Part shown: positions 17,277-26,458 of the stretch, one piece after another
How the letters are laid out: each line of letters opens with the position of its first letter
Position numbering within the stretch: the stretch's first letter is position 1
NCBI GenBank assembly: GCA_018385135.1
Contig: JAHAWY010000016.1
Location: 1-54,602 of the forward strand
Source: Oscillospiraceae bacterium
GTDB taxonomy: Bacteria > Bacillota > Clostridia > Oscillospirales > Oscillospiraceae
Reading direction: 5' to 3'
Length of the DNA stretch: 54,602 nucleotides
Notes under the pieces: generated by a model
Told to the model about the DNA's origin: nothing
The model's database searches: none
Seen by the model: the letters and a program-made list of their open reading frames with translations, nothing else
Program-made: the position numbers and the translations under genes

Positions 17277-17792
17277 ATGCGTGTGTTGGGAATTGACCCA
17301 GGAATTGCTACTGTTGGCTTCGGCGTGATCGACAGCGATAAAAATAAGCTCAGTCTCGTTAATTACGGCGTTATTGAAACGCCGGCGCACACCGCTCTTT
17401 CCGGTAGGCTTGACCAGATCTTTGAGGATATGACCGTGCTTTGCGAGACCTTTAAGCCTGATGCAATAGCATATGAGGAGCTTTTTTTTAACACCAATAT
17501 CACCACCGGCATATCCGTTGCTCATGGCAGGGGAGTATTGCTTTTGGCGGGCTATCGCTACGGCGCACCGATTTTTGAATATACGCCGCTTCAGGTTAAG
17601 CAGGCGGTCGTCGGCTACGGCAGGGCGGAAAAAAAGCAGGTTATCGACATGGTAAAGCGCATTTTAAACATGAAGTCCGCGCCAAAGCCGGACGATGCGG
17701 CAGATGCTCTCGCCATTGCAATCTGCCATGCGCGCAGCTCAACCTCTTTATTAACAAAGCACGGGGGGATTTCACCATGTTCCACCACATAA
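17277..17792 (+). CDS. ruvC: Crossover junction endodeoxyribonuclease RuvC
   Basis: The 171-residue resolvase cuts Holliday junctions. The acidic active site is complete: D7 (GIDPG), E67 (YEELFF), and D140/D143 near the C-terminus (KPDDAADALA). The ATG at 17277 has GGAGG close upstream; an in-frame ATG 51 bp earlier lacks a ribosome site. Its 3' end overlaps ruvA by 16 bp, so the genes are translationally coupled. Confidence 0.97.
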   Translation: MRVLGIDPGIATVGFGVIDSDKNKLSLVNYGVIETPAHTALSGRLDQIFEDMTVLCETFKPDAIAYEELFFNTNITTGISVAHGRGVLLLAGYRYGAPIFEYTPLQVKQAVVGYGRAEKKQVIDMVKRILNMKSAPKPDDAADALAIAICHARSSTSLLTKHGGISPCSTT

Positions 17793-18382
17793 AAGGGATT
17801 GTAACCGAGCTTGAGCCGGGCGTAGCCGTTTTGGAATGCGGCGGCGTGGGCTTTGAGTTAAATACCACGGCACACACACTCTCTCGTCTTAAGATCGGCG
17901 ACAGCGCAAAGCTGTATACATACGAAAACATCAGTGAGGACGCTTTTGATCTTTTCGGCTTTTTCGATATGCGTGAAAAGCGCTGCTTTGAAATGCTGAT
18001 CGGCGTTTCCGGCGTAGGTCCTAAGGCGGCAATCTCCATCCTTTCATCGGCAACCCCCGAAGCGCTGGCTATGTCCATAATAAGCGGCGATGAAAAAGCT
18101 TTGACGGCAGCGCCGGGAATCGGCAAAAAAATCGCCCAGCGCATTCTGCTGGAGCTGAAGGATAAGATGAGCAAGGAAGCGGGAGGCTTTGCTGCCGGCT
18201 CAGGAGCTTCACTTCCGGGCGGCACTTTAAGCGACGGCTCAAAGCTTTCCGACGCATATTCAGCTCTCACCGCATTGGGATACAGCAGCACAGAGGTTGC
18301 AATTCTGCTCAAGGATGTGGATGTTGAAAACACCGCGATTGAGGATATCATCAGACAGGCGCTAAAAAAGATGGTAAAGTAG
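17777..18382 (+). CDS. ruvA: Holliday junction DNA helicase subunit RuvA
   Basis: The 201-residue protein recognises Holliday junctions and loads RuvB. It has the N-terminal OB fold ([20 protein letters not shown]), two helix-hairpin-helix motifs ([20 protein letters not shown] and [13 protein letters not shown]) and a C-terminal RuvB-binding domain ([17 protein letters not shown]). Order ruvC-ruvA-ruvB is standard. GGGGGG lies before the ATG within ruvC. Confidence 0.98.
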   Translation: MFHHIKGIVTELEPGVAVLECGGVGFELNTTAHTLSRLKIGDSAKLYTYENISEDAFDLFGFFDMREKRCFEMLIGVSGVGPKAAISILSSATPEALAMSIISGDEKALTAAPGIGKKIAQRILLELKDKMSKEAGGFAAGSGASLPGGTLSDGSKLSDAYSALTALGYSSTEVAILLKDVDVENTAIEDIIRQALKKMVK

Positions 18383-18395
18383 GGAGGATGGACAT

Positions 18396-19436
18396 TTGAG
18401 CATCAGCTTTTCAAATGAAAACGATGGGGATATTGTAACTACAACCTCCATTCTTCCGGAGGATGCAGGCGAGGGCTCGCTTCGCCCTCGTCTGTTAAAG
18501 GAATACATCGGTCAGAAAAAAGCTAAGGAAAACCTTGAGGTTTTTATCAAGGCGGCAAAAATGCGTGGAGAGCCGCTGGATCACGTTTTGCTGCATGGAC
18601 CTCCGGGACTGGGCAAAACAACGCTTGCGGGCATCATAGCCAACGAGATGGGCGTGAATATGCGTATCACCTCCGGACCGACTATAGAAAAGGCCGGCGA
18701 CCTCGCCGCGCTCCTTACAAATCTTCAGGAAAATGACATCCTCTTTGTTGATGAGATACATAGGCTCAACCGCAGCGTTGAGGAAATCCTGTATCCCGCA
18801 ATGGAGGACTATGCAATTGACATCATCATCGGCAAGGGTCCCTCGGCAAACTCCATTCGTCTCGACCTGCCGAGATTTACGCTCATCGGCGCTACCACAC
18901 GCTCAGGTCAGCTTACTGCGCCGCTTCGTGACCGCTTCGGCGTTACCTTGCGCTTGGAGCTGTATTCAGCCGAGGAGCTATGCCTTATCGTAGAGCGCAG
19001 CGCAGAAATTCTAGGTATTGAAATCGAGCACGACGGCGCGATGGAAATTGCGCGCCGCAGCAGGGGAACACCGCGTATAGCAAACCGTATGCTTCGCCGT
19101 GTGCGAGACTTCGCGCAGGTATCGGCGGACGGCGTTATTACCAGACGGATAGCCGACGAAGCGCTGACAAGGCTTGAGGTTGATAAGCTGGGGCTGGACT
19201 CTCTCGATAAGCGGATGCTGCGCAGTATTATCGAGCTATACGGCGGCGGTCCTGTCGGACTTGAAACGCTTGCTGCTACTATTAACGAGGAGGCTGTAAC
19301 GCTTGAGGATGTTTACGAGCCGTATCTTTTGCAGCAGGGCTTTCTTACGCGTACACCGCGCGGGCGCTGCGTTACCCGCAAGGCATATGAGCATCTTGGC
19401 ATAGAATATCTGGGACAGCAGCAGATCGACTTATAA
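18396..19436 (+). CDS. ruvB: Holliday junction branch-migration ATPase RuvB
   Basis: The 346-residue AAA+ motor has Walker [13 protein letters not shown] (near residues 67-78), Walker [12 protein letters not shown], and the sensor/arginine-finger block [21 protein letters not shown] winged-helix C-terminus ends with [12 protein letters not shown]. The start is TTG at 18396 with AGGGAGG 8 nt upstream, and it follows ruvA by 13 bp. Confidence 0.98.
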   Translation: MSISFSNENDGDIVTTTSILPEDAGEGSLRPRLLKEYIGQKKAKENLEVFIKAAKMRGEPLDHVLLHGPPGLGKTTLAGIIANEMGVNMRITSGPTIEKAGDLAALLTNLQENDILFVDEIHRLNRSVEEILYPAMEDYAIDIIIGKGPSANSIRLDLPRFTLIGATTRSGQLTAPLRDRFGVTLRLELYSAEELCLIVERSAEILGIEIEHDGAMEIARRSRGTPRIANRMLRRVRDFAQVSADGVITRRIADEALTRLEVDKLGLDSLDKRMLRSIIELYGGGPVGLETLAATINEEAVTLEDVYEPYLLQQGFLTRTPRGRCVTRKAYEHLGIEYLGQQQIDL

Positions 19437-19455
19437 TTTTTTGGAGGAGAACCAA

Positions 19456-20820
19456 TTGGGCAAGTATTTTGGAACGGACGGAATTAGGGGAATAGTAAAC
19501 GAGACCTTGTATGCGGACTTGGCATTTAAGGTTGGTCAGGCGGCGGCACTTGTGCTTTCCGAAAATAAGGAGACCAGCAGACCCCTTTTCACTATAGGCA
19601 AGGATACACGCATCTCCTGCGATATGCTGGAGTCAGCCATCACTGCGGGGCTGTGCTCCGCGGGAGCGGACGTTATGCATCTTGGCGTTGTGCCGACCCC
19701 CGCCGTTGCTTTTATCACGAAAGACTGCGGCGCGGATGCGGGTATCGTTATCTCCGCTTCGCATAATCCCTATGAGCACAACGGTATAAAAATCTTCAAT
19801 GGTCAGGGCTTTAAGCTCCGTGACGAGCTGGAGGCTAAGATTGAAGCGCTTATTGACAGCAACGAGCCGCTCCCCACAAAACGTAACGGCGATATTGGCA
19901 AGGTCATCAACCGCGGACGTGAGTATGTTGACCGCTATGTTGAGCACGTTGTCTCCGTATCGGAAGGCAAGATCGGCAAGCTCAAGGTCATGATAGATTG
20001 CTCAAACGGCGCGGCATCCAGAACCGTAAACGATATTTTCGGACGATTTCCGCTTGAGCTTGAGCTTATCAAGGATCACCCTGACGGCTGCAACATAAAT
20101 GCAGGCTGCGGCTCAACACATATTGAGGGTCTGGGAAAAATGGTTGTAGCAGGCGGTTTTGATCTGGGACTTGCCTTTGACGGAGACGCTGACCGCTGCC
20201 TTGCAGTAGACGAGAACGGTCAGCTTATCGACGGCGACAAAATCATGGCGATTTGCGGCATGGATATGTTGTCAAAGGGCAAGCTTCGCCAAAACGCCAT
20301 TGTTGCAACTGTCATGTCCAATATAGGATTCCACGAGTTTTGCGATAAAAACGGAATTGAGCTAAAATGCGCCGACGTGGGCGATAGGAACGTGCTTGAG
20401 ATGATGCAGCTTGGCGGCTTCTGCCTTGGCGGTGAGCAGTCGGGACACCTCATTTTTCTTGATGATGCCACCACCGGAGACGGTCAGCTTGCGGCAGTCA
20501 AGTTCCTGGAGGTCGTCAGCCGGAGCGGAAAGAAGCTTTCCGAGCTTGCAAACGCCATTCCGACCTATCCGCAGATTTTGCATAACATCCCCATCGTTGG
20601 CGGCAACGAGGTTAAAAACAAAATTATGAATAACGAGCAACTGCTGGAAAAGATTGCTCTTGAGCAGGCTGCTCTCGGAAAACGCGGAAGAATTTTGGTG
20701 CGTCCTTCAGGTACTGAGGCACTCATCCGCGTTATGGTAGAGGCTATGGACAACGCTGAGGCGGAGAGGGTAGTGGCAGTCCTTACTGAATGTATTGAAA
20801 AATGCAGCAAATCATTTTAA
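19456..20820 (+). CDS. glmM: Phosphoglucosamine mutase
   Basis: The 454-residue enzyme converts glucosamine-6-phosphate to glucosamine-1-phosphate for UDP-GlcNAc and cell-wall synthesis. The phosphoserine is S102 in ISASHNPYEHNG. The metal loop DGDADRC and the phosphate-binding RPSGTEALIRVM are present. GGAGGAG lies 6 nt before a TTG at 19456; an in-frame TTG at 19441 overlaps this ribosome site and is rejected. It lies 19 bp after ruvB. Confidence 0.97.
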   Translation: MGKYFGTDGIRGIVNETLYADLAFKVGQAAALVLSENKETSRPLFTIGKDTRISCDMLESAITAGLCSAGADVMHLGVVPTPAVAFITKDCGADAGIVISASHNPYEHNGIKIFNGQGFKLRDELEAKIEALIDSNEPLPTKRNGDIGKVINRGREYVDRYVEHVVSVSEGKIGKLKVMIDCSNGAASRTVNDIFGRFPLELELIKDHPDGCNINAGCGSTHIEGLGKMVVAGGFDLGLAFDGDADRCLAVDENGQLIDGDKIMAICGMDMLSKGKLRQNAIVATVMSNIGFHEFCDKNGIELKCADVGDRNVLEMMQLGGFCLGGEQSGHLIFLDDATTGDGQLAAVKFLEVVSRSGKKLSELANAIPTYPQILHNIPIVGGNEVKNKIMNNEQLLEKIALEQAALGKRGRILVRPSGTEALIRVMVEAMDNAEAERVVAVLTECIEKCSKSF

Positions 20821-20847
20821 ATACGTAAAATACATTGTGTAAGTTGC

Positions 20848-20876
20848 TTGACTTTTTGTAAAAATTATACTATAAT
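20848..20876 (+). promoter_or_regulatory. Promoter of the sigma-H-type gene
   Basis: TTGACT (20848-20853) and TATAAT (20871-20876) are 17 bp apart, one base from consensus, about 31 bp before the start codon. Confidence 0.88.
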
Positions 20877-20906
20877 AAATTTTGTTTAGGGCAATTAGGC
20901 AATAAT

Positions 20907-21530
20907 ATGGTTATATATTCCGAAAAATGCGATAATGACCTTTTGCATTTGGCGCAGGAGGGGGATAAACAGGCTGAAGAACAGCTTGCCCTTCGTTATT
21001 CACGCCTTGTGAAAATTTGCTCGAGACCATTTTTCCTGGCAGGAGGAGATGGTGAGGATCTCATACAAGAGGGTATGTTTGGTCTTCTCTCCGCAATCAG
21101 GGAATTTGATGACTCCATGAACACCTCTTTTAAAACATACGCGGAGATATGCGTTAAGCGTCGTATCTATTCCGCGATTAAAACGGCTACTAGAAAAAAG
21201 CATGATCCCCTGAACGATATGGTATCGTTCGATGATGTCCTCTCCGACGAAAGCCAGGCAAATGCTGTATCATCCTACTCTGAGGTATTCAGACGAACCC
21301 CTGAGGAACAGGTGTTGGCTAGAGAGAGCGCCGATGAGATCTTCCAAACATACTCGCGTTGTTTATCAAAATTTGAAGCAGATATATTGAGACTTTATCT
21401 CCAAGGTCTTTCCTACTCCGAAATTGCAGAGGCTTGCGGAAAGCCCGAAAAGTCTGTGGACAACGCCGTACAGCGCATCAGGCGAAAACTGGCGCGAAAC
21501 CTTAACCTCAGCGACATCAGCAATGGCTGA
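20907..21530 (+). CDS. RNA polymerase sigma factor of the sigma-H (Spo0H) type
   Basis: The 207-residue sigma-70-family protein has region 2 (EDLIQEGMFGLLSAIREFDDSMNTSFKTYAEICVKRRI split around residues 50-90) and region 4 (SYSEIAEACGKPEKSVDNAVQRIRRKL). Length and the KRRIYSAIKTATRKKHDPLN stretch fit sigma-H, the post-exponential and early sporulation factor. The ribosome site before the ATG is weak (TTAGG), which might limit translation. It has its own near-consensus promoter and is followed 51 bp later by the zinc-ribbon gene. Confidence 0.87.
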   Translation: MVIYSEKCDNDLLHLAQEGDKQAEEQLALRYSRLVKICSRPFFLAGGDGEDLIQEGMFGLLSAIREFDDSMNTSFKTYAEICVKRRIYSAIKTATRKKHDPLNDMVSFDDVLSDESQANAVSSYSEVFRRTPEEQVLARESADEIFQTYSRCLSKFEADILRLYLQGLSYSEIAEACGKPEKSVDNAVQRIRRKLARNLNLSDISNG

Positions 21531-21581
21531 CGCAATATAAATGCCCTCAGGGTAAGTCTTTTTCAAAGAGAGGATTCAAAA

Positions 21582-21863
21582 ATGTTCGAAGACAAGACAT
21601 TAGTATGCAAGGAGTGCGGACAGGAGTTCGTATTTACCGCAGGTGAGCAGGAGTTTTACGCAGAGCGCGGCTTCCAGAATGAGCCCCAGCGCTGCAAGCC
21701 CTGCCGTGACGCTCGCAAGAATGTTGCTCGTGGTCCTCGTGAGTATTTCACAGCAACCTGCGCTGCTTGCGGCAAGGAAGCTAAGGTTCCCTTTGAGCCC
21801 AAGTCTGACAGACCTGTATATTGCAGCGAGTGCTTCGCAAAGATGAGAGAGGAACAGGCATAA
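21582..21863 (+). CDS. Small zinc-ribbon protein
   Basis: The 93-residue protein has two pairs of cysteine knuckles: CKECGQEF with CKPCRDAR, then CAACGKEA with CSECFAKM. This matches the short probable-zinc-ribbon proteins common in Clostridia, of unknown function. GAGAGGA precedes the ATG. Its position after the sigma-H-type gene and before a terminator suggests read-through co-expression. Confidence 0.85.
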   Translation: MFEDKTLVCKECGQEFVFTAGEQEFYAERGFQNEPQRCKPCRDARKNVARGPREYFTATCAACGKEAKVPFEPKSDRPVYCSECFAKMREEQA

Positions 21864-21988
21864 GTCTTTCCTAATTCTACTCTACTCGCATTGTCATTCT
21901 ACAGGATGAAGAGCGGTATGGTTCAAGTGTTGAGTCTTTGTCGGCAGCATTTGTTTCCGCGTATTTTGGCTTACAATTGAACAACAGA

Positions 21989-22027
21989 GGGTGCAGCTTG
22001 CTTTTAGCTTTGTTGCACCCTTTTTTT
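21989..22027 (+). terminator. Terminator after the zinc-ribbon gene
   Basis: GGGTGCA and TGCACCC enclose an 18-nt region with a further AGC/GCT pairing, followed by TTTTTTT. Confidence 0.88.
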
Positions 22028-22035
22028 ATTTGCAT

Positions 22036-22075
22036 ATTAAAAACGTGCCGAAGGCGAATGCCCTCGGCACGTTTT
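22036..22075 (-). terminator. Terminator of the DUF3798 transporter operon
   Basis: AAACGTGCCGA pairs with TCGGCACGTTT and an inner GGC/GCC extends the stem. On the minus strand it is followed by TTTTTAAT. It sits back to back with the plus-strand terminator. Confidence 0.85.
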
Positions 22076-22095
22076 GCGTTGAATAAAGAGCTGCT

Positions 22096-23616
22096 CTAGT
22101 TTTCCGCTCCCGAGACGGGGATTTCGGGAGTGTTGTCGGAGAGAACCTCGCCGCCGTCTTTCTTGCGGGGAAGGGTCTTCCATGCGTGCATTGCCAGTGC
22201 AACCGCGATAACGCCATAGCAAACGAATACACGGAAGTATTCGCCTATCATGGAGTTGCCGAACAGATGGCTTGCCGAGAGGGGAGAAACCACGAACAGG
22301 GTGTGGAACAGGATAACGCCGAGAATAGCGTGGCTGTTCTTTGCGTCCTTTACGCTTGCTCCGCCGACGAGCAGAGCCGCGATGGCATACTGACCGCACA
22401 TTGAGTGAGCGCCGTAGGTAGAGAAGGTGCCGATATTCTGCAAATAGATTATCTGACCCCATGCAGCCAGCATCGTTGAGAGCATCATTGCAATAATGCG
22501 CGTTTTGTTAACATTGATGCCCGCAGCGTTTGCGACTGTTCTGCTCTGACCGACGGTGCGCATATTCTGACCGAGCTTTGTATTAAGCAGGGTGGTGTTA
22601 AAGACGCACAGCAAAGCGATGAGGACGTATGTCATAACCGGGATGTTAACAGAAAGGATGACCTTTTCGATTGCCGGAATAAAGGTCAGCGCATAGATGA
22701 TAACAGCCGCGATAATGACGGCAAGAGGTCGTGTGATAACAAATTCACCGTTTTTCTTGATGAGCTTTTCGTAGATTATGCGGAAAAGCTGAAGAATAAT
22801 AGCACCGAAAACGTAAATTGTTATAGCATCGAGCAGGCGCAGCCTGTCAGTAGAGAGGAAGCGCTCGATAGCCGGGATATAGGTGATCGCATAAACCGCT
22901 GCAACGCCAATAATGCCGCCAACAGCCTTGGGAACAGAGGAATCGTCCTTCTTTACAAAGTGAACGACCAATCTGACAACAAGCACAAGTGCAACGATTA
23001 AGCAGGCAAGTTCAACAATGCTGAGCATGGAAATTGTGTCAATCGTGTACTTGAGGTTTCCCGCAAGGTCAATGGTGTTTTTAACGCCAACGCCGCCGTC
23101 GATGATGAGACGGGGGTTTTCAACGGGGAACACGACGCCGATGAGAAACAGGAATAAAAACTGGTAAAGACCATCGGCAAAATAGCCGAGGATAAGACCG
23201 GTGATCATCTCCGTACCCTTGGTCTTATTGTAAAGCCTGCCGACAAGGAAGCCGAGCAGCAGGGAGATGGGGGTGGCGATGGCAACGGTGAGCAGGAGAC
23301 CTCCGATGCCGGTGAAGCCCCAATAAACAGTGCAGAAAATCGCAATCTGGGCTGCCATTGCGCCAACGACGATACCAAAGTTAAGACCGAGACCGGCAAT
23401 AACGGGGATGATTAGTGAAAGTACTATGAAAGTGTTTCGACCAAAGCGCGTGAAAACCTCAGTAACGGTGTATTCAAGAGGTTTTCCTGTGGTGCAAAGA
23501 CCAAAGATGCACAAAACGACAAACATGAAAACGACTTTATTGCCGTAAACCGATTTGGCAAAGTGTGAAAGCTGGTCGCCGCAGTAGCGAATAAGGTTGG
23601 TTTCGTTATTCTTCAT
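22096..23616 (-). CDS. ABC transporter permease (BPD_transp_2 family) with a large internal insert
   Basis: The 506-residue membrane protein belongs to the permease family that serves simple-sugar and nucleoside importers (GLGLNFGIVVGAMAAQIAIF near residue 75; NAAGINVNKTRIIAMMLST late in the protein). Members are usually nearer 320-380 residues. The extra length lies around residues 175-335 and contains two similar membrane segments, YAITYIPAIER (242-252) and YALTFIPAIEK (308-318). The ATG at 23616 has GGGAGG 8 nt upstream and overlaps the preceding permease gene by 11 bp. It is the last gene of the operon. Confidence 0.87.
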   Translation of the reverse strand: MKNNETNLIRYCGDQLSHFAKSVYGNKVVFMFVVLCIFGLCTTGKPLEYTVTEVFTRFGRNTFIVLSLIIPVIAGLGLNFGIVVGAMAAQIAIFCTVYWGFTGIGGLLLTVAIATPISLLLGFLVGRLYNKTKGTEMITGLILGYFADGLYQFLFLFLIGVVFPVENPRLIIDGGVGVKNTIDLAGNLKYTIDTISMLSIVELACLIVALVLVVRLVVHFVKKDDSSVPKAVGGIIGVAAVYAITYIPAIERFLSTDRLRLLDAITIYVFGAIILQLFRIIYEKLIKKNGEFVITRPLAVIIAAVIIYALTFIPAIEKVILSVNIPVMTYVLIALLCVFNTTLLNTKLGQNMRTVGQSRTVANAAGINVNKTRIIAMMLSTMLAAWGQIIYLQNIGTFSTYGAHSMCGQYAIAALLVGGASVKDAKNSHAILGVILFHTLFVVSPLSASHLFGNSMIGEYFRVFVCYGVIAVALAMHAWKTLPRKKDGGEVLSDNTPEIPVSGAEN

Positions 23617-24730
23617 TGGTTGCACCTCCCTTGACCTTAGTCAGTGCGTAGATGATGATACCGTTGCTGACGATTATTCGCATAATATCGGAAATATCCG
23701 TACCTGCGAAGAGCTTGTTGGCAACGGGGAGAGCAACGACGAGAATTCCTTGGAATAGGAAAGTTCCGACGATAACATGGCTGATTTTCGCTCTTGTTGT
23801 GCTGGCTCCTCCGATAAGGATAGCGGCAACGCAGTGGAAGCCCATCATAAGCGGTGCGTTATACATCTGCAAAAAGCCGAATGCCTGCGCATACACGACG
23901 ATGCCCAGAGCGCCAAGAGCGGTGGATATCGCAGTGCCGAGGATACGCATACGGTCAACATTAATTCCGGAGGCACGTGCAAAGGTGGGATTTGCGCCGG
24001 CTGCGCTCATTGCGATGCCGGTTTTGCTGTGCATGAAGATGTAAACCAGTGCGCAGATAAAGAAGAAAAACAGCAACAGCCCCGTGGGTATTTCCATCTC
24101 GCCGTTAAAGAGTGTGAAGCCGAGAGTGCGGTTTAAAAGCTCGCCGAAGGTGGAGGCAAGGCTGATGGTCGTTCTGGCGCCTTTGCCGCCATAGGGCCAT
24201 ATAATGTCTCCGTTTACGAAGGGAAGAATGACCCAGATGATGTTCATAAATGCGATAATGGAAAAGCCGACGTAGGTCGAAACGGTCATCTCAGAGCCTT
24301 TTACGCGGTTTAACAGCAGTCCATAGCCAACTCCGACGACAGCGCCTAGGACAAGAGCGATGAAAGCCGCAATTCCGAAGGAAACCCAAGCACCTGAGTT
24401 TGCGGCAGCCTCTGCGGCTGTGCCGCCGGCAACAAGAGAAGCGGTGACCTTTGCGCCGACACCCAGCTCAATGGAAACCAGAGAGCCGAACAGACCACAG
24501 ACGATACCGAGACTTATGCCGAAGTTTGGACCGATGCCGCACTGGATGGCGGGAACCATCGCCAAAACGAGAATGCCATACATTCCCCAACGGCGCAGAA
24601 CATTGCCCATCAGCGCTGGCAGCCCCAAACCATAGGCGTATGCGCCGATAACAACGAGAATAAAGAAAAGGAAAATGATCAGGCGGGGGAGACCGATGTT
24701 TTTATATACGGATTTGATTTTTGAACCCAT
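23606..24730 (-). CDS. ABC transporter permease (BPD_transp_2 family)
   Basis: The 374-residue protein has about ten hydrophobic segments and the family signature SAAGANPTFARASGINVDRMRILGT followed by the conserved CVAAILIGGASTTRAKISH. It should form the membrane channel with the neighbouring permease. Its ATG overlaps the ATPase stop codon by one base (TAATG), giving tight translational coupling. Confidence 0.92.
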   Translation of the reverse strand: MGSKIKSVYKNIGLPRLIIFLFFILVVIGAYAYGLGLPALMGNVLRRWGMYGILVLAMVPAIQCGIGPNFGISLGIVCGLFGSLVSIELGVGAKVTASLVAGGTAAEAAANSGAWVSFGIAAFIALVLGAVVGVGYGLLLNRVKGSEMTVSTYVGFSIIAFMNIIWVILPFVNGDIIWPYGGKGARTTISLASTFGELLNRTLGFTLFNGEMEIPTGLLLFFFFICALVYIFMHSKTGIAMSAAGANPTFARASGINVDRMRILGTAISTALGALGIVVYAQAFGFLQMYNAPLMMGFHCVAAILIGGASTTRAKISHVIVGTFLFQGILVVALPVANKLFAGTDISDIMRIIVSNGIIIYALTKVKGGATNEE

Positions 24731-26322
24731 TATTCGGCACCTCCCTTATAGCCTGCCATTGCAAGACCAAATTGTGCGTCGGAATCATCGGGCTTCATTA
24801 TCGCGGCAATTTTGCCCTCGGCAACCACTGCTATGCGGTCACAAAGGCTACGCAGCTCATTAAGCTCTGAGCTGACCATGATAACAGTCATGCCCTGCTC
24901 GCGGTTTAGCTTTGCAAGCAGCTCGATAACCAGCTTTTTTGCGCCTATGTCAATGCCGCGCGTAGGCTCGGAAACGATGAGCAGCTTTGGGTTGAGGGTA
25001 AGTGCGCGGGCAAGGCAGACCTTCTGCTGGTTGCCGCCGGAAAGAGCGCCGGCGGGCTGGTCGTGACCGGTGCAGCGTATGTCCAACGCCTTAATCATTT
25101 CATCGGTGTGCTTTTTGCCCTTGCGGGGGCTATAGAGTTTAGTAATGCCGAGATTTGTAAGAAAATCGCCTTTAATCTGCATCGCACTAAAGACGATGTT
25201 GCTTTCAATTGATTCGTCAAGCAGCAGACCAACTCCGCGCCTGTCCTCGGAGACAAAGCCGATGCCTTTTTTAAGAGCGTCGCCAAGCTCCTTCGTGTCA
25301 ACGGCTACACCGTCAAGCTCAACGGAGCCGCTTGTTTTATAAAGACCCATAATACCGTTGGCAATACCGAGCTTGCCTTGTCCGGCAAGTCCGCCAATGC
25401 CGAATATCTCGCCGCGTCGAACGTCAAGGTCGATGCCTTTGACAACTTCTCCCGGCATATCAACGTGAAAATCACGAAGCTTCAGCATGAGGTCGTCGTC
25501 TTTGATAACACGGTTGTCGCTTGCTTCGTCGAGCAGCTTTTCAACCTTGCGCCCAATCATCATTTCGGCGATGCTGACAGCGGTCGTATCCTTGGTTTCC
25601 ACGCGCTTTACAAGCTGACCGTCACGAAGGACAGTCATGCTGTCGGTAACGGCAATGACCTCGTCCAGACGGTGAGTGATGAAAATGATGGCGATGCCCT
25701 TGGAGGCTATAACACGCATTGCGTCCAGCAGCCTGTCTGCCTCGCTCTCGGTGAGAACGGCGGTGGGCTCGTCGAAAATAAGAAGCTTAATATTGGACTT
25801 ATCTATTTCTCGGGCTATTTCAATAAATTGCATATAGCCAACGGGCAGACCGCTGACCATAACATAATCTTCAATGTTAAGACCGATCGTGTCAAGCGCC
25901 TTGCGCGCGTCTGCTCGCATGGCGGGTCTGTCAAGGCGTTCCATACTCTTGCCGAAGATACGGCTGGCGATGGTGGGCTTTGTGATCTCTCTGCCTACCT
26001 TGATGTTTTCTGTAACGGTGAAGCCGGGAATAAGCATGAATTCCTGATGAACCATGCCGATGCCAAGCTCCATAGCCTGCTGCGGGCTGGTGATGTTAAC
26101 CGGGTTTCCGTCAAACTCAACCGTTCCCGTAAAACCGCCGGTGTTGTGAATTACGGGCATTCCAAAAAGGATGTTCATAAGAGTAGATTTGCCTGCGCCG
26201 TTCTCTCCCATGAGCGCATGGATCTCTCCCGGACGGACATCGAGGCTGACATTGTTTAAAACCCTGTTGCCAAAGTATTCTTTGGAAATGCCGTCCATTT
26301 TTAGCACATACTGGGCGCTCAT
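24730..26322 (-). CDS. Two-domain ABC transporter ATPase (simple sugar/nucleoside type)
   Basis: The 530-residue protein has two fused nucleotide-binding domains, as in RbsA/MglA-type importers. Domain 1 has Walker A GENGAGKST (39-47) and Walker B LLIFDEPTAVL. Domain 2 has a degenerate Walker A (GLAGQGKLG, no Ser/Thr after the lysine), which is common in this family, but a normal LSGGNQQKV signature. It powers uptake through the two permeases downstream. A 136-bp gap with a hairpin separates it from the binding-protein gene. Confidence 0.94.
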   Translation of the reverse strand: MSAQYVLKMDGISKEYFGNRVLNNVSLDVRPGEIHALMGENGAGKSTLMNILFGMPVIHNTGGFTGTVEFDGNPVNITSPQQAMELGIGMVHQEFMLIPGFTVTENIKVGREITKPTIASRIFGKSMERLDRPAMRADARKALDTIGLNIEDYVMVSGLPVGYMQFIEIAREIDKSNIKLLIFDEPTAVLTESEADRLLDAMRVIASKGIAIIFITHRLDEVIAVTDSMTVLRDGQLVKRVETKDTTAVSIAEMMIGRKVEKLLDEASDNRVIKDDDLMLKLRDFHVDMPGEVVKGIDLDVRRGEIFGIGGLAGQGKLGIANGIMGLYKTSGSVELDGVAVDTKELGDALKKGIGFVSEDRRGVGLLLDESIESNIVFSAMQIKGDFLTNLGITKLYSPRKGKKHTDEMIKALDIRCTGHDQPAGALSGGNQQKVCLARALTLNPKLLIVSEPTRGIDIGAKKLVIELLAKLNREQGMTVIMVSSELNELRSLCDRIAVVAEGKIAAIMKPDDSDAQFGLAMAGYKGGAE

Positions 26323-26388
26323 TTGTGTCCCCCTTAGCTTTGGTTTATTTCAATGTTGCGCTAAAGTTTTTCTCCGCAAATCGAGACT

Positions 26389-26423
26389 ACCCGCCATACT
26401 GCCTTATTAGCAATATGGCGGGT
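26389..26423. repeat. Hairpin between the binding-protein and ATPase genes
   Basis: ACCCGCCATA pairs with TATGGCGGGT, with one mismatch and a further TGC/GCA. On the minus strand AGTCTCG follows, not a T-run. A hairpin here is typical of operons where the binding-protein mRNA must be more abundant than that of the membrane subunits. Confidence 0.65.
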
Positions 26424-26458
26424 AATGGTTTAGCTGATTATATCAGCGACCGAAAAAC

